Part shown: positions 1-11,666 of the stretch, piece by piece | Layout: each line of letters opens with the position of its first letter | Numbering within the stretch: position 1 is the stretch's first letter | DNA from: Prunella strophiata | Lineage: Eukaryota; Chordata; Aves; Passeriformes; Prunellidae | Assembly (NCBI GenBank): GCA_036583965.1 | Contig: JAZBQD010000019.1 | Span: 372,001 to 436,000, forward strand | Length of the DNA stretch: 64,000 nucleotides | Reading direction: 5' to 3' | The notes under the pieces: generated by a model | The model's database searches: none | The model's input: the letters and a program-made list of their open reading frames with translations, nothing else | Told to the model about the DNA's origin: nothing | Position numbers and translations under genes: made by a program

Positions 1-344
1 TCTCCTGGAGTACTTAAAAAATACATCCACTGGTCCCCCACTGCCTGTTCCATGGCAGCCTGGCAGTAACATCCCCAGGCCAAGATCTCCTGGTTTGGTC
101 TGTGCAGAGACCTGCCTGTGACACTCAATTGTGTGCAGAGAAAATAGAGATAGGAAAGCATCCAAGACAACAAGAGCAGACTGAAAGGGTTTCTAAAGGG
201 AAGCAAAGGCTGGAGAGGCAAGAATCTGGAAGGACTAGACTCAGGGAATGACTCCCACTGCCAGAGGGCAGGGATGGATGGGAGAATGGGAACTGGGAAT
301 TGCTGGCTGGGCTGGAATTGCCAGAGCAGCTGTGGCTGCCCCTG
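1..344. other. Non-coding flank, no gene seen
   Basis: Unique-looking sequence. The short open frames on either strand have no recognisable domain and overlap the CR1 fragment that follows. Confidence 0.5.
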
Positions 345-490
345 GATCCCTGGCAGTGCCCAAGGCCAGGCTGGACACTGGGGCTGGAGCAGCCTGGGAC
401 AGTGGGAGGTGTCCCTGCCATGGCAGGAGGGGCACTGGATGGCCCTGAAGTTTCCTTCCAACCCAAACCACTCTGGGATTCTGTGATTTT
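345..490 (+). repeat. CR1 LINE 3' fragment
   Basis: The stretch reads like the 3' end of an avian CR1: a lead-in with AGGCCAGGCTGGACAC, then GGAGCAGCCTGGGACAGTGG, a GTCCCTGCCATGGCAGG block, CCTTCCAACCCAAACCA, and a terminal ATTCTGTGATT. This tail is the CR1 ATTCTRTG octamer, which puts the element on the + strand with its 3' end near 490. It is 5'-truncated, as most CR1 copies are. Confidence 0.85.
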
Positions 491-808
491 GGGAGTCTGT
501 GATTACCTCAGCCTATGACTCTGGTTCTGTGACACTGAGCAAAGATTTAATTACATAAAGCAAGTGTCAAGTCTCAGGAATAATTGGTGCACTGAAGTGG
601 TGCACCAGTGGAATGTGGAGTGGGCAGCAGTGGAGGGGCCTGGCTGCTCACAGAGCTCAGGCTGCACATCCACATCTCCTGCTCAGACCCCCTGACCCTG
701 TTTGCCTGCAGAGGCTCCCTGCAGGAACCTGGAGCTCATGGCAGGGATTCCCCTCCAGGAACCTGGGTGTTGGTCCCATGGGATCCCGAGCCTGCTTTGA
801 TCAGTGAC
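491..808. other. Non-coding, no gene seen
   Basis: No domain or exon could be recognised. Short frames of 64-68 residues near 608-814 have no coding character. Confidence 0.45.
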
Positions 809-907
809 CTGTAGCAGTATAATTCTATTTTTTTACTGTAGCGGTATAATTCTATTTTTTGATTGTAGCAATATAATTCTATTTTTTGACTGTAGCAGTA
901 TAATTCT
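809..907 (+). repeat. 27-bp tandem repeat, about 3.7 copies
   Basis: Four successive units begin CTGTAGCAGTATAATTCT or a close variant and end in a T-rich tract. Unit starts at 809, 836, 863 and 890 are exactly 27 bp apart; the last unit is cut after TATAATTCT. Confidence 0.85.
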
Positions 908-1261
908 GAATTCACTTGAGGACCTGTCTGTGGGCTGCCCACTGCAATCTCAATAAATCACTTTGTCTCCATGACTTGGCTCCAAAGCCTCAGCCTCTTA
1001 TTTGAGATCCATGAGCATGGCTGGAAATGTAAGAAAATATTTGCATGGCTGTAATTGGTTTTCTGCTTTTTGGCCTATGTTTACAGGTGCCCTATGTGGC
1101 CTTGCATCCAGCTGTTTGATATTATGAAGATGTTACTTTCATATTTACATTTAATTTCACCTCTAATTTTCTTGCAGGTTTTATATCTCTTTGCATTATT
1201 TGGACTAATTTACAAGGATTTTCAAAGAGGAGAAACCTTTTAGCATTCCTTTCATGCAGTC
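908..1261. other. Non-coding; possible LTR R/U5 remnant
   Basis: An AATAAA signal at 952-957 lies in a context that could be the tail of an LTR, but no matching TATA box, second LTR or internal region was found. The rest is AT-rich and holds nothing recognisable. Confidence 0.3.
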
Positions 1262-1373
1262 CAATCACAAGTATTTTGGGTTGGAAGGGAAGTCAAAGCT
1301 CACCTTGTTCCATCTCTGCCATGGGCAGGCACCTTCCACTAGGCCAGGTTGCTCCAAGCCCTGTCCAGCCTGG
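1262..1373 (-). repeat. CR1 LINE fragment
   Basis: Reading on +, it runs GGGTTGGAAGGGAAGTC, then a CTGCCATGGGCAGGCACC block, TTCCACTAGGCCAGGTTGC and CCAAGCCCTGTCCAGCCTGG. This is the reverse complement of the CR1 3' region, so the element is on the - strand. Confidence 0.85.
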
Positions 1374-1604
1374 TCTTTTCTGCCTTACCTTAATGTTCAT
1401 AGCAGTTTTTTTCACATGCCACAGAGAGAACATTCAGGTGAGGCTGCAATAAATGCAGCTGGTATTTGGAAGGTTAGTGCAGAGAAACCCAGCAGGCCAG
1501 CTGAGCTCTAATGCAGGGCCATGAACACAGAAAGGCTCCCCTGCCTCCAGCCCTGGGGAGCTTGGTGTCATAGCAAAGTCTGTGCTGTGCGGCCACAGCC
1601 CTGA

Positions 1605-3172
1605 CCAGAGGTGACCTGGCACAATCCAGAGGTGACCTGGCACATCCCAGAGGTGACCTGGCACAATCCCAGAGGTGACCTGGCACAATCCTGGGAGGTG
1701 ACCCTGCTCAATCCCAGAGGTGACCCTGCACAATCCCCGAGGTGACCTGGCACATCCCAGAGGTGACCCTGCTCAATCCCCGAGGTGACCTGGCACATCC
1801 CAGAGGTGACCTGGCACATTCTGGGATGTCACCTGGCACATTCCCAGAGGTGACCTGGCACATTCTGGGATGTCACCTGGCACATTCCCAGAGGTGACCC
1901 TGCACAATCCCAGAGGTGACCTGGCACAGTCCCAGAGGTGACCTGGCACAATCCCAGAGGTGACCCTGCTCAATCCCAGAGGTGACCCAGCACAACCCCA
2001 GAGGTGACCCTGCACAACCCCAGAGGTGACCCAGCACAACCCCAGAGGTGACCTGGCACAATCCTGGGAGGTGACCCTGCTCAATCCCAGAGGTGACCCT
2101 GCTCAATCCCAGAGGTGACCTGGCACAATCCCAGAGGTGACCTGGCACAACCCCAGAGGTGACCCTGCACAATCCCAGAGGTGACCCTGCTCAATCCCAG
2201 AGGTGACCCAGCACAACCCCAGAGGTGACCCTGCTCAATCCCAGAGGTGACCTGGCACATCCCAGAGGTGACCTGGCACATTCTGGGATGTCACCTGGCA
2301 CATTCCCAGAGGTGACCTGGCACATCCCAGAGGTGACCCTGCTCAATCCCAGAGGTGACCTGGCACAATCCTGGGAGGTGACCCTGCTCAATCCCAGAGG
2401 TGACCCTGCTCAATCCCAGAGGTGACCCAGCACAACCCCAGAGGTGACCCTGCTCAATCCCAGAGGTGACCTGGCACAATCCCAGAGGTGACCTGGCACA
2501 TCCCAGAGGTGACCTGGCACAATCCTGGGAGGTGACCCTGCTCAATCCCAGAGGTGACCCTGCACAATCCCCAAGGTGACCCTGCACAACCCCAGAGGTG
2601 ACCCTGCACAACCCCAGAGGTGACCTGGCACAATCCCCGAGGTGACCCTGCACAACCCCAGAGGTGACCTGGCACAATCCTGGGAGGTGACCCTGCTCAA
2701 TCCCAGAGGTGACCTGGCACAATCCCAGAGGTGACCCTGCTCAATCCCAGAGGTGACCCAGCACAACCCCAGAGGTGACCTGGCACATCCCAGAGGTGAC
2801 CTGGCACAATCCTGGGAGGTGACCCTGCTCAATCCCCGAGGTGACCTGGCACAATCCCAGAGGTGACCCTGGCACAATCCTGGGAGGTGACCCAGCACAA
2901 TCCCAGAGGTGACCCTGGCACAATCCTGGGAGGTGACCCAGCACAACCCCAGAGGTGACCCTGCACAACCCCAGAGGTGACCTGGCACAATCCCAGAGCT
3001 GACCTGGCACAATCCCAGAGGTGACCCTGCACAATCCCAGAGGTGACCCAGCACAACCCCAGAGGTGACCTGGCACAATCCCAGAGGTGACCTGGCACAT
3101 TCTGGGATGTCACCCAGCACATTCCCAGAGGTGACCTGGCACATTCTGGGATGTCACCTGGCACATTCCCGG
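1605..3172. repeat. Minisatellite, 20-24-bp unit (about 70 copies)
   Basis: The core GAGGTGACCTGGCACA or GAGGTGACCCTGCACA repeats with linkers such as ATCCCA, ACCCCA or ATCCTGG. A diverged subtype contains GGGATGTCACCTGGCACA; it clusters near 1820-1890, 2280-2300 and at the 3' edge (3100-3170). Most units carry TGACCT or TGACCC. On the - strand long frames (up to 200 residues) are open only because the unit lacks stops. No other function can be read. Confidence 0.95.
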
Positions 3173-3609
3173 GTGGCTATGCCGCCTCCAGCCGCTGTCA
3201 CAGCTGGGGCACAGGGAGGAGCCTGGCACTGTCACACAAAATCCTGACAGTGGGAAGGACATGGCAAGGGAATAATCACTGTTCCTCCCGGCTGTGGGAG
3301 CTCATCAGGCACGCAGATATATTTTATAAAATTATATTTTGTCTTGTTTTGGCTGAAGCACGAAGGTGGGCCTGGGTCATGTATTTAATTTTGTCTATAA
3401 AATAACACAGGCCAAAAATAGGAGGCTGGCAAGGCATTAGAGAATTGGTCAAACTTTTACTAAATGGTGAAAGCTTGTCCAGGAGACAGAAATTCATTTC
3501 CATTTTTTTAAAAAAATCAATACTTAATTTTGAAACATTTGCATTTTAAGTTTTTCAAAATTAAATACTGAAGAGCTTTACCAAGAAAAGAGAGAGCCAG
3601 CTAAGAGAG
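3173..3609. other. Non-coding, AT-rich, no gene seen
   Basis: Begins with a short GC-rich transition out of the array, then becomes AT-rich with T and A runs near 3505-3520. No exon or repeat family was recognised. Confidence 0.45.
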
Positions 3610-3710
3610 AGCCTGGGATAGTGGGAGGTGCCCCTGCCCGTGGCAGGGGTGGGATGAGATGGGCTTTAAGGTCCTTTCACACCCAAAGCACTCTGTGGTT
3701 CTGTGATTCC
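3610..3710 (+). repeat. CR1 LINE 3' fragment
   Basis: Contains AGCCTGGGATAGTGGGAGGT, a CCTGCCCGTGGCAGGGGTGG block, GGCTTTAAGGTCCTTTC and a terminal CTCTGTGGTTCTGTGATT. This is the CR1 3' end in + orientation. Confidence 0.85.
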
Positions 3711-4378
3711 CTGCCTTGGGGCACTTGGGTCTCCCCTGGTAGCCTTTGCCCCTCACACCCCCAGTGAGCTGCTGCTGCTGTAAATTGTATGATGATAGTT
3801 TGCTACAGGAGTTAATTTTTAATGTGTAAATGAATCACTTTTGTTTCTGTGGTTATGCAAAACTCTGAGGTGAGCCCATGCTGCAGCCAGATCAGGATGT
3901 GAGTGGCTGAGCATGGAAGTATCTGGGATGGAAATTCCCTGCCCGTGGTGAGCTGATGTTATTTCATCCAAGCAAGAGCACAGGTAGTTCCAAAGAAAAA
4001 TATTATCAGATATCAGAAAGGGTAACTTTGTGTAAAAAATGAAATTTTTCTTTTCTTTGCTCCTCAGGTATTGAATGAGAACAGTCCATGGAATCATTGC
4101 ACCCCAATCCATCTTCCAGCTACCAGTGGTGCCTCTTTGTGAGCAGGGGTGAAGGAGGTCTCAAAGGATGGTGATGCCCTGGGATCCTCAGTCAGAGCCC
4201 ACTGCCACAGACCCAGAGCAGAAAGCAGCACACAGGGAACAGAGTGCTCCAGCTGTTAATTAATTAGATTTTTTCATCTGGCTACAAATGGATAAAATTA
4301 GAATCCCAGATGTGGCAATCCAAGGCTGGTGCCACTCTCTGTGCAGTGTCACCATCACTGAGTGACCCAGAGAGGCTG
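3711..4378. other. Non-coding, no gene seen
   Basis: Unique-looking sequence between a CR1 copy and the 27/28-bp array. The longest frame (97 residues on -, 3819-4112) shows no domain. Confidence 0.45.
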
Positions 4379-7300
4379 TGCCAGCCTGGAGCAGGGATTC
4401 ACCCTGTGCCAGCCTGGTGTGGGATTCACCCTGTGCCAGTCTGGTGTGGGATTCACCCTGTGCCAGTCTGGTGTGGGATTCACCCTGTGCCAGTCTGGTG
4501 TGGGATTCACCCTGTGCCAGTCTGGTGTGGGATTCACCCTGTGCCAGCCTGGAGCAGGGATTCACCCTGTGCCAGCCTGGAGCAGGGATTCACCCTGTGC
4601 CAGCCTGGAGCAGGGATTCACCCTGTGCCAGTCTGGTGTGGGATTCACCCTGTGCCAGTCTGGTGTGGGATTCACCCTGTGCCAGCCTGGAGCAGGGATT
4701 CACTCTGTGCCAGCCTGGAGCAGGGATTCTCTCTGTGCCAGCCTGGAGCAGGGATTCACCCTGTGCCAGCCTGGAGCAGGGATTCTCTCTGTGCCAGCCT
4801 GGAGCAGGGATTCACCCTGTGCCAGCCTGGAGCAGGGATTCACCCTGTGCCAGCCTGGAGCAGGGATTCTCTCTGTGCCAGCCTGGTGTGGGATTCACCC
4901 TGTGCCAGTCTGGTGTGGGATTCACCCTGTGCCAGCCTGGAGCAGGGATTCACCCTGTGCCAGCCTGGAGCAGGGATTCACCCTGTGCCAGCCTGGAGCA
5001 GGGATTCACCCTGTGCCAGCCTGGAGCAGGGATTCTCTCTGTGCCAGCCTGGTGTGGGATTCACCCTGTGCCAGCCTGGAGCAGGGATTCACCCTGTGCC
5101 AGCCTGGAGCAGGGATTCACCCTGTGCCAGCCTGGAGCAGGGATTCACCCTGTGCCAGCCTGGAGCAGGGATTCACCCTGTGCCAGTCTGGTGTGGGATT
5201 CACCCTGTGCCAGCCTGGAGCAGGGATTCTCTCTGTGCCAGCCTGGTGTGGGATTCACCCTGTGCCAGCCTGGTGTGGGATTCACCCTGTGCCAGCCTGG
5301 AGCAGGGATTCTCTCTGTGCCAGCCTGGTGTGGGATTCACCCTGTGCCAGTCTGGTGTGGGATTCACCCTGTGCCAGCCTGGTGTGGGATTCACCCTGTG
5401 CCAGTCTGGTGTGGGATTCACCCTGTGCCAGTCTGGTGTGGGATTCACCCTGTGCCAGTCTGGTGTGGGATTCACCCTGTGCCAGCCTGGTGTGGGATTC
5501 ACCCTGTGCCAGCCTGGAACAGGGATTCTCTCTGTGCCAGCCTGGTGTGGGATTCACCCTGTGCCAGCCTGGAGCAGGGATTCACCCTGTGCCAGCCTGG
5601 AGCAGGGATTCTCTCTGTGCCAGCCTGGTGTGGGATTCACCCTGTGCCAGCCTGGAGCAGGGATTCACCCTGTGCCAGCCTGGAGCAGGGATTCACCCTG
5701 TGCCAGTCTGGTGTGGGATTCACCCTGTGCCAGCCTGGAGCAGGGATTCACCCTGTGCCAGCCTGGAGCAGGGATTCACCCTGTGCCAGCCTGGAGCAGG
5801 GATTCACTCTGTGCCAGCCTGGAGCAGGGATTCACCCTGTGCCAGCCTGGAGCAGGGATTCACCCTGTGCCAGCCTGGAGCAGGGATTCTCTCTGTGCCA
5901 GCCTGGTGTGGGATTCACCCTGTGCCAGCCTGGTGTGGGATTCACCCTGTGCCAGCCTGGAGCAGGGATTCACCCTGTGCCAGCCTGGAGCAGGGATTCT
6001 CTCTGTGCCAGCCTGGTGTGGGATTCACCCTGTGCCAGCCTGGAGCAGGGATTCTCTCTGTGCCAGCCTGGTGTGGGATTCACCCTGTGCCAGCCTGGAG
6101 CAGGGATTCACCCTGTGCCAGCCTGGAGCAGGGATTCACCCTGTGCCAGCCTGGAGCAGGGATTCACCCTGTGCCAGTCTGGTGTGGGATTCACCCTGTG
6201 CCAGTCTGGTGTGGGATTCACCCTGTGCCAGCCTGGAGCAGGGATTCTCTCTGTGCCAGCCTGGTGTGGGATTCACCCTGTGCCAGCCTGGAGCAGGGAT
6301 TCACCCTGTGCCAGTCTGGTGTGGGATTCACCCTGTGCCAGCCTGGTGTGGGATTCACCCTGTGCCAGTCTGGTGTGGGATTCACCCTGTGCCAGCCTGG
6401 AGCAGGGATTCACCCTGTGCCAGCCTGGAGCAGGGATTCACCCTGTGCCAGTCTGGTGTGGGATTCACCCTGTGCCAGCCTGGAGCAGGGATTCTCTCTG
6501 TGCCAGCCTGGTGTGGGATTCACCCTGTGCCAGTCTGGTGTGGGATTCACCCTGTGCCAGCCTGGAGCAGGGATTCACCCTGTGCCAGCCTGGAGCAGGG
6601 ATTCACCCTGTGCCAGCCTGGTGTGGGATTCACCCTGTGCCAGCCTGGTGTGGGATTCACCCTGTGCCAGCCTGGAGCAGGGATTCACCCTGTGCCAGTC
6701 TGGTGTGGGATTCACCCTGTGCCAGTCTGGTGTGGGATTCACCCTGTGCCAGCCTGGAGCAGGGATTCACCCTGTGCCAGCCTGGAGCAGGGATTCACCC
6801 TGTGCCAGTCTGGTGTGGGATTCACCCTGTGCCAGTCTGGTGTGGGATTCACCCTGTGCCAGCCTGGAGCAGGGATTCTCTCTGTGCCAGCCTGGAGCAG
6901 GATTCACCCTGTGCCAGCCTGGAGCAGGATTCACCCTGTGCCAGTCTGGTGTGGGATTCACCCTGTGCCAGCTGGAGCAGGGATTCTCTCTGTGCCAGCC
7001 TGGAGCAGGGATTCTCTCTGTGCCAGCCTGGAGCAGGGATTCACTCTGTGCCAGCCTGGAGCAGGGATTCACTCTGTGCCAGCCTGGAGCAGGGATTCAC
7101 CTGTGCCAGCCTGGAGCAGGGATTCACTCTGTGCCAGCCTGGTGTGGGATTCACCTGTGCCAGCCTGGAGCAGGATTCACCCTGTGCCAGTCTGGTGTGG
7201 GATTCACCCTGTGCCAGTCTGGTGTGGGATTCACCCTGTGCCGCCTGGAGCAGGGATTCACCCTGTGCCAGCTGGAGCAGGGATTCACCCTGTGCCAGTC

Positions 7301-8542
7301 TGGTGTGGGATTCACCCTGTGCCAGCTGGAGCAGGGATTCTCTCTGTGCCAGCCTGGAGCAGGATTCACCCTGTGCCAGCTGGAGCAGGGATTCACCCTG
7401 TGCCAGTCTGGTGTGGGATTCACCTGTGCCAGCCTGGAGCAGGGATTCACCCTGTGCCAGCTGGAGCAGGGATTCACCTGTGCCAGCCTGGAGCAGGATT
7501 CACCCTGTGCCAGCTGGAGCAGGGATTCACCTGTGCCAGCCTGGAGCAGGATTCACCCTGTGCCAGCCTGGAGCAGGATTCACCCTGTGCCAGCTGGAGC
7601 AGGGATTCACCCTGTGCCAGCCTGGAGCAGGATTCACCCTGTGCCGCCTGGAGCAGGGATTCACCTGTGCCAGCCTGGAGCAGGATTCACCCTGTGCCAG
7701 CTGGAGCAGGGATTAACTATGTGCCAGCCTGGTGTGGGATTCACCCTGTGCCAGCCTGGAGCAGGGATTCACCCTGTGCCAGCCTGGTGTGGGATTCACC
7801 CTGTGCCAGTCTGGTGTGGGATTAACCCTGTGCCAGCCTGGAGCAGGGATTCTCTCTGTGCCAGCCTGGTGTGGGATTCACCCTGTGCCAGCCTGGTGTG
7901 GGATTCACCCTGTGCCAGCCTGGTGTGGGATTCACCCTGTGCCAGTCTGGTGTGGGATTCACCCTGTGCCAGCCTGGAGCACGGATTCACCCTGTGCCAG
8001 CCTGGAACAGGGATTCTCTCTGTGCCAGCCTGGTGTGGGATTCACTCTGTGCCAGTCTGGTGTGGGATTCACCCTGTGCCAGCCTGGAGCAGGAATTCAC
8101 TCTGTGCCAGCCTGGAGCAGGGATTCACCCTGTGCCAGCCTGGAGCAGGGATAAACTCTGTGCCAGCCTGGAGCAGGGATTCACCCTGTGCCAGACTGGA
8201 GCAGGGATTCACCCTGTGCCAGACTGGAGCAGGGATTCACCCTGTGCCGCCTGGAGCAGGGATTCACCCTGTGCCAGCCTGGAGCAGGGATTCACCTGTG
8301 CCAGCCTGGAGCAGGGATTCACCCTGTGCCAGCCTGGTGTGGGATTCACCTGTGCCAGCCTGGAGCAGGGATTCACTCTGTGCCAGCCTGGAGCAGGGAT
8401 TCACCCTGTGCCAGCTGGAGCAGGGATTCACCCTGTGCCAGCCTGGAGCAGGGATTCACCCTGTGCCAGCCTGGAGCAGGGATTCACCCTGTGCCAGCCT
8501 GGAGCAGGGATTCACCCTGTGCCAGCCTGGAGCAGGGATTCA
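4379..8542 (+). repeat. Minisatellite, interspersed 28-bp and 27-bp units (about 150 copies)
   Basis: Two main unit types share CCAG at the start and GGGATTCACCCTGTG at the end. Type A (28 bp) has CCTGGAGCA in the middle; type B (27 bp) has CCTGGTGT or TCTGGTGT. TCT occurs only with the GTGT form. A further variant has CTCTCTG for CACCCTG. Units with one base missing (CCAGCTGG, GCAGGATTC, TCACCTGTG) cluster at about 6890-7710 and again near 8240-8420. Because 28 is 1 modulo 3 and the units lack stops, all three + frames stay open for more than 1,100 codons. This is a property of the repeat, not evidence for a protein. Confidence 0.95.
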
Positions 8543-8727
8543 GCCTGGGATCCAGGGCTGCACCCTGCTCCCTCAGGTGCTGCCAGCGCTGCCCCCTGCT
8601 GCTCCCCAGCACCCCCAGACCCTCTGCCCCCACCCACGGGGCTCTCCTGGAGCTGGGGCAGCTGCACCAGGGGAATGCCCTGCAGGGAAAGTGGGGAAAG
8701 TGGGGTTTGTGCCGCGAGGGGCTCGAG

Positions 8728-8990
8728 GAGGATGAGGGTGAGGGTGAGGATGAGGATGAGGATGAGGATGTGAGGGTGAGGATGAGGATGAGGATGTGAG
8801 GGTGAGGATGAGGATGAGGATGAGGATGAGGATGAGGATGAGGATGAGGATGAGGATGAGGGTGAGGATGAGGATGAGGATGAGGATGAGGATGAGGATG
8901 AGGATGAGGATGAGGATGAGGGTGAGGATGAGGATGAGGATGAGGATGAGGATGAGGATGAGGATGTGAGGATGAGGATGAGGATGAGAT
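8728..8990 (+). repeat. GAGGAT hexanucleotide array
   Basis: Tandem GATGAG/GAGGAT hexamers with GGTGAG and TGTGAG interruptions. It is purine-rich on +. It runs straight into the GCGGCT array, with a single ATGCGG hexamer at the junction that keeps the six-base register. Confidence 0.95.
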
Positions 8991-10551
8991 GCGGCTGCGG
9001 CTGCGGCTGCGGCTGCGGCTGCGGCTGCGGCTGCGGCTGCGGCTGCGGCTGCGGCTGCGGCTGCGGCTGCGGCTGCGGCTGCGGCTGCGGCTGCGGCTGC
9101 GGCTGCGGCTGCGGCTGCGGCTGCGGCTGCGGCTGCGGCTGCGGCTGCGGCTGCGGCTGCGGCTGCGGCTGCGGCTGCGGCTGCGGCTGCGGCTGCGGCT
9201 GCGGCTGCGGCTGCGGCTGCGGCTGCGGCTGCGGCTGCGGCTGCGGCTGCGGCTGCGGCTGCGGCTGCGGCTGCGGCTGCGGCTGCGGCTGCGGCTGCGG
9301 CTGCGGCTGCGGCTGCGGCTGCGGCTGCGGCTGCGGCTGCGGCTGCGGCTGCGGCTGCGGCTGCGGCTGCGGCTGCGGCTGCGGCTGCGGCTGCGGCTGC
9401 GGCTGCGGCTGCGGCTGCGGCTGCGGCTGCGGCTGCGGCTGCGGCTGCGGCTGCGGCTGCGGCTGCGGCTGCGGCTGCGGCTGCGGCTGCGGCTGCGGCT
9501 GCGGCTGCGGCTGCGGCTGCGGCTGCGGCTGCGGCTGCGGCTGCGGCTGCGGCTGCGGCTGCGGCTGCGGCTGCGGCTGCGGCTGCGGCTGCGGCTGCGG
9601 CTGCGGCTGCGGCTGCGGCTGCGGCTGCGGCTGCGGCTGCGGCTGCGGCTGCGGCTGCGGCTGCGGCTGCGGCTGCGGCTGCGGCTGCGGCTGCGGCTGC
9701 GGCTGCGGCTGCGGCTGCGGCTGCGGCTGCGGCTGCGGCTGCGGCTGCGGCTGCGGCTGCGGCTGCGGCTGCGGCTGCGGCTGCGGCTGCGGCTGCGGCT
9801 GCGGCTGCGGCTGCGGCTGCGGCTGCGGCTGCGGCTGCGGCTGCGGCTGCGGCTGCGGCTGCGGCTGCGGCTGCGGCTGCGGCTGCGGCTGCGGCTGCGG
9901 CTGCGGCTGCGGCTGCGGCTGCGGCTGCGGCTGCGGCTGCGGCTGCGGCTGCGGCTGCGGCTGCGGCTGCGGCTGCGGCTGCGGCTGCGGCTGCGGCTGC
10001 GGCTGCGGCTGCGGCTGCGGCTGCGGCTGCGGCTGCGGCTGCGGCTGCGGCTGCGGCTGCGGCTGCGGCTGCGGCTGCGGCTGCGGCTGCGGCTGCGGCT
10101 GCGGCTGCGGCTGCGGCTGCGGCTGCGGCTGCGGCTGCGGCTGCGGCTGCGGCTGCGGCTGCGGCTGCGGCTGCGGCTGCGGCTGCGGCTGCGGCTGCGG
10201 CTGCGGCTGCGGCTGCGGCTGCGGCTGCGGCTGCGGCTGCGGCTGCGGCTGCGGCTGCGGCTGCGGCTGCGGCTGCGGCTGCGGCTGCGGCTGCGGCTGC
10301 GGCTGCGGCTGCGGCTGCGGCTGCGGCTGCGGCTGCGGCTGCGGCTGCGGCTGCGGCTGCGGCTGCGGCTGCGGCTGCGGCTGCGGCTGCGGCTGCGGCT
10401 GCGGCTGCGGCTGCGGCTGCGGCTGCGGCTGCGGCTGCGGCTGCGGCTGCGGCTGCGGCTGCGGCTGCGGCTGCGGCTGCGGCTGCGGCTGCGGCTGCGG
10501 CTGCGGCTGCGGCTGCGGCTGCGGCTGCGGCTGCGGCTGCGGCTGCGGCTG
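8991..10551 (+). repeat. Perfect GCGGCT hexanucleotide array, about 260 units
   Basis: I see no interruption over 1,561 bases; the first mismatch is the C-to-A change at 10552 (GAGGCT). Each unit holds one CpG and one CTG. Translation gives Arg-Leu, Cys-Gly and Ala-Ala on + and Ser-Arg, Pro-Gln and Ala-Ala on -, and the array itself contains no stop in any frame. The long - strand frames (about 720-780 residues) that include it are by-products of this. The true copy number depends on how the assembler handled the array. Confidence 0.97.
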
Positions 10552-11666
10552 AGGCTGCGGCCTGCGGCGCGGCTGCGGCATGCGGGTTGCGGCTGCTGGC
10601 TGCGCTGAGGAGCCCCGCGGGCAGCTGCCCTGCTGTCCCCACCCCCGGTGGGCAGGAGCGGCCGCTCCGCTCTGCACCAGAGCTGTGGTGGAGGGAGTTT
10701 TCTTGCACAGATTTTATAATGTTCTTTTCCTGGCTGAGGTGTTGTGGGGAAGGGGATGCCGGGCTCAGACACACCCTGAGGGACCCCGGGATCGGACGAT
10801 TCCTGGCCCCAATGCCGCCGGCATCAAGCAGCGGCCCTCGGTCGGGACGGGGAGGGGGAGGCCACGCCCGAGCCCTGTCTGACCCTCTGTGCCACCCTTG
10901 GCCCTGGAATGGCACTGCCAACTCCCCTGTATCAGCTCATGGTCCTGTTCCTTCTTTTGCTTCATCACCGGTGCATTTTCATGTCTGCCATGCCATGGAA
11001 GAACAGCACTTTCCTACCTTGCTGCCACTGCTTGTGCTTCTCTATTTTAATCAGGGCAGCCTCTGGTTTCATTGGCATGCAGAGGACACGCCAGTGTCTG
11101 GCTGCTCCCTCAGATTCCCTGAACACGGTTTCCACGACTGATTGGTGTTTTGTAATACTCCGCATAATGGAGCCTTCCCAAAATACACATATCTCCTTGA
11201 TTTCTGTGTCGAGGCTCTGTAATTCTACTTCTCTCCCGCCTTTGCCCCCGATGAGGAGGTGTCCCTGTCCCCGGTGCTGGCCGGAACGCCGGTGTCCCCG
11301 CGCTCCCGGCTCCTGCCCGGCAGCACCAGCTCTGCTGCTGCGGGAGCTCACACCGCCGGAGAAATTAAATCCTGAAATGGCTCCAGCAAATCCTGGAAAT
11401 AACACATCTGGCAGTGCCTGAAAGGGCACCAACACAGTAACACGTACTCCCGCAGCCTCTGTAATTAATTGTTACGACTCGCTTTGCTCCTGTGTCGGAG
11501 TTCTGTTAAAATCCTGCCCCAGGCAGCCTCGGAAGGTTCAATCAGCTCAGGGAGTGACTCGTGCTATCGTCTAATTGAGTGCACTTATGGGGGGAGCTGC
11601 AGGGACACGCGGGCTCCGGGATATCTGCAGGCTCAGCACCAGCCCGGCTGTCTCCAGAGCCGGCAA
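10552..11666. other. Degenerate hexamer edge, then unique non-coding sequence
   Basis: 10552-10612 is a decayed edge of the hexamer array. Unique sequence follows, CpG-containing up to about 10870, then of mixed composition. Frames up to 184 residues (10587-11141 on +) lack any domain I know. The GC- and CpG-rich 10610-10870 part could be CpG-island-like, but no promoter element could be assigned. Confidence 0.4.

Noticed and set aside
1605..3172. Possible CRISPR array
   Set aside because: Repeats are regular, but there are no unique spacers between them, no cas genes, and the genome is a vertebrate's.
4310..8735. Frames of 1,112-1,457 residues on + (three frames)
   Set aside because: They result from stop-free 27/28-bp units; the 28-bp step cycles the frames. 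No domain, splice sites or codon bias.
8484..10921. Poly-Ala, Pro-Gln and Ser-Arg 'proteins' on -
   Set aside because: They are the GCGGCT hexamer read on the other strand. Real translation would need RNA or peptide evidence.
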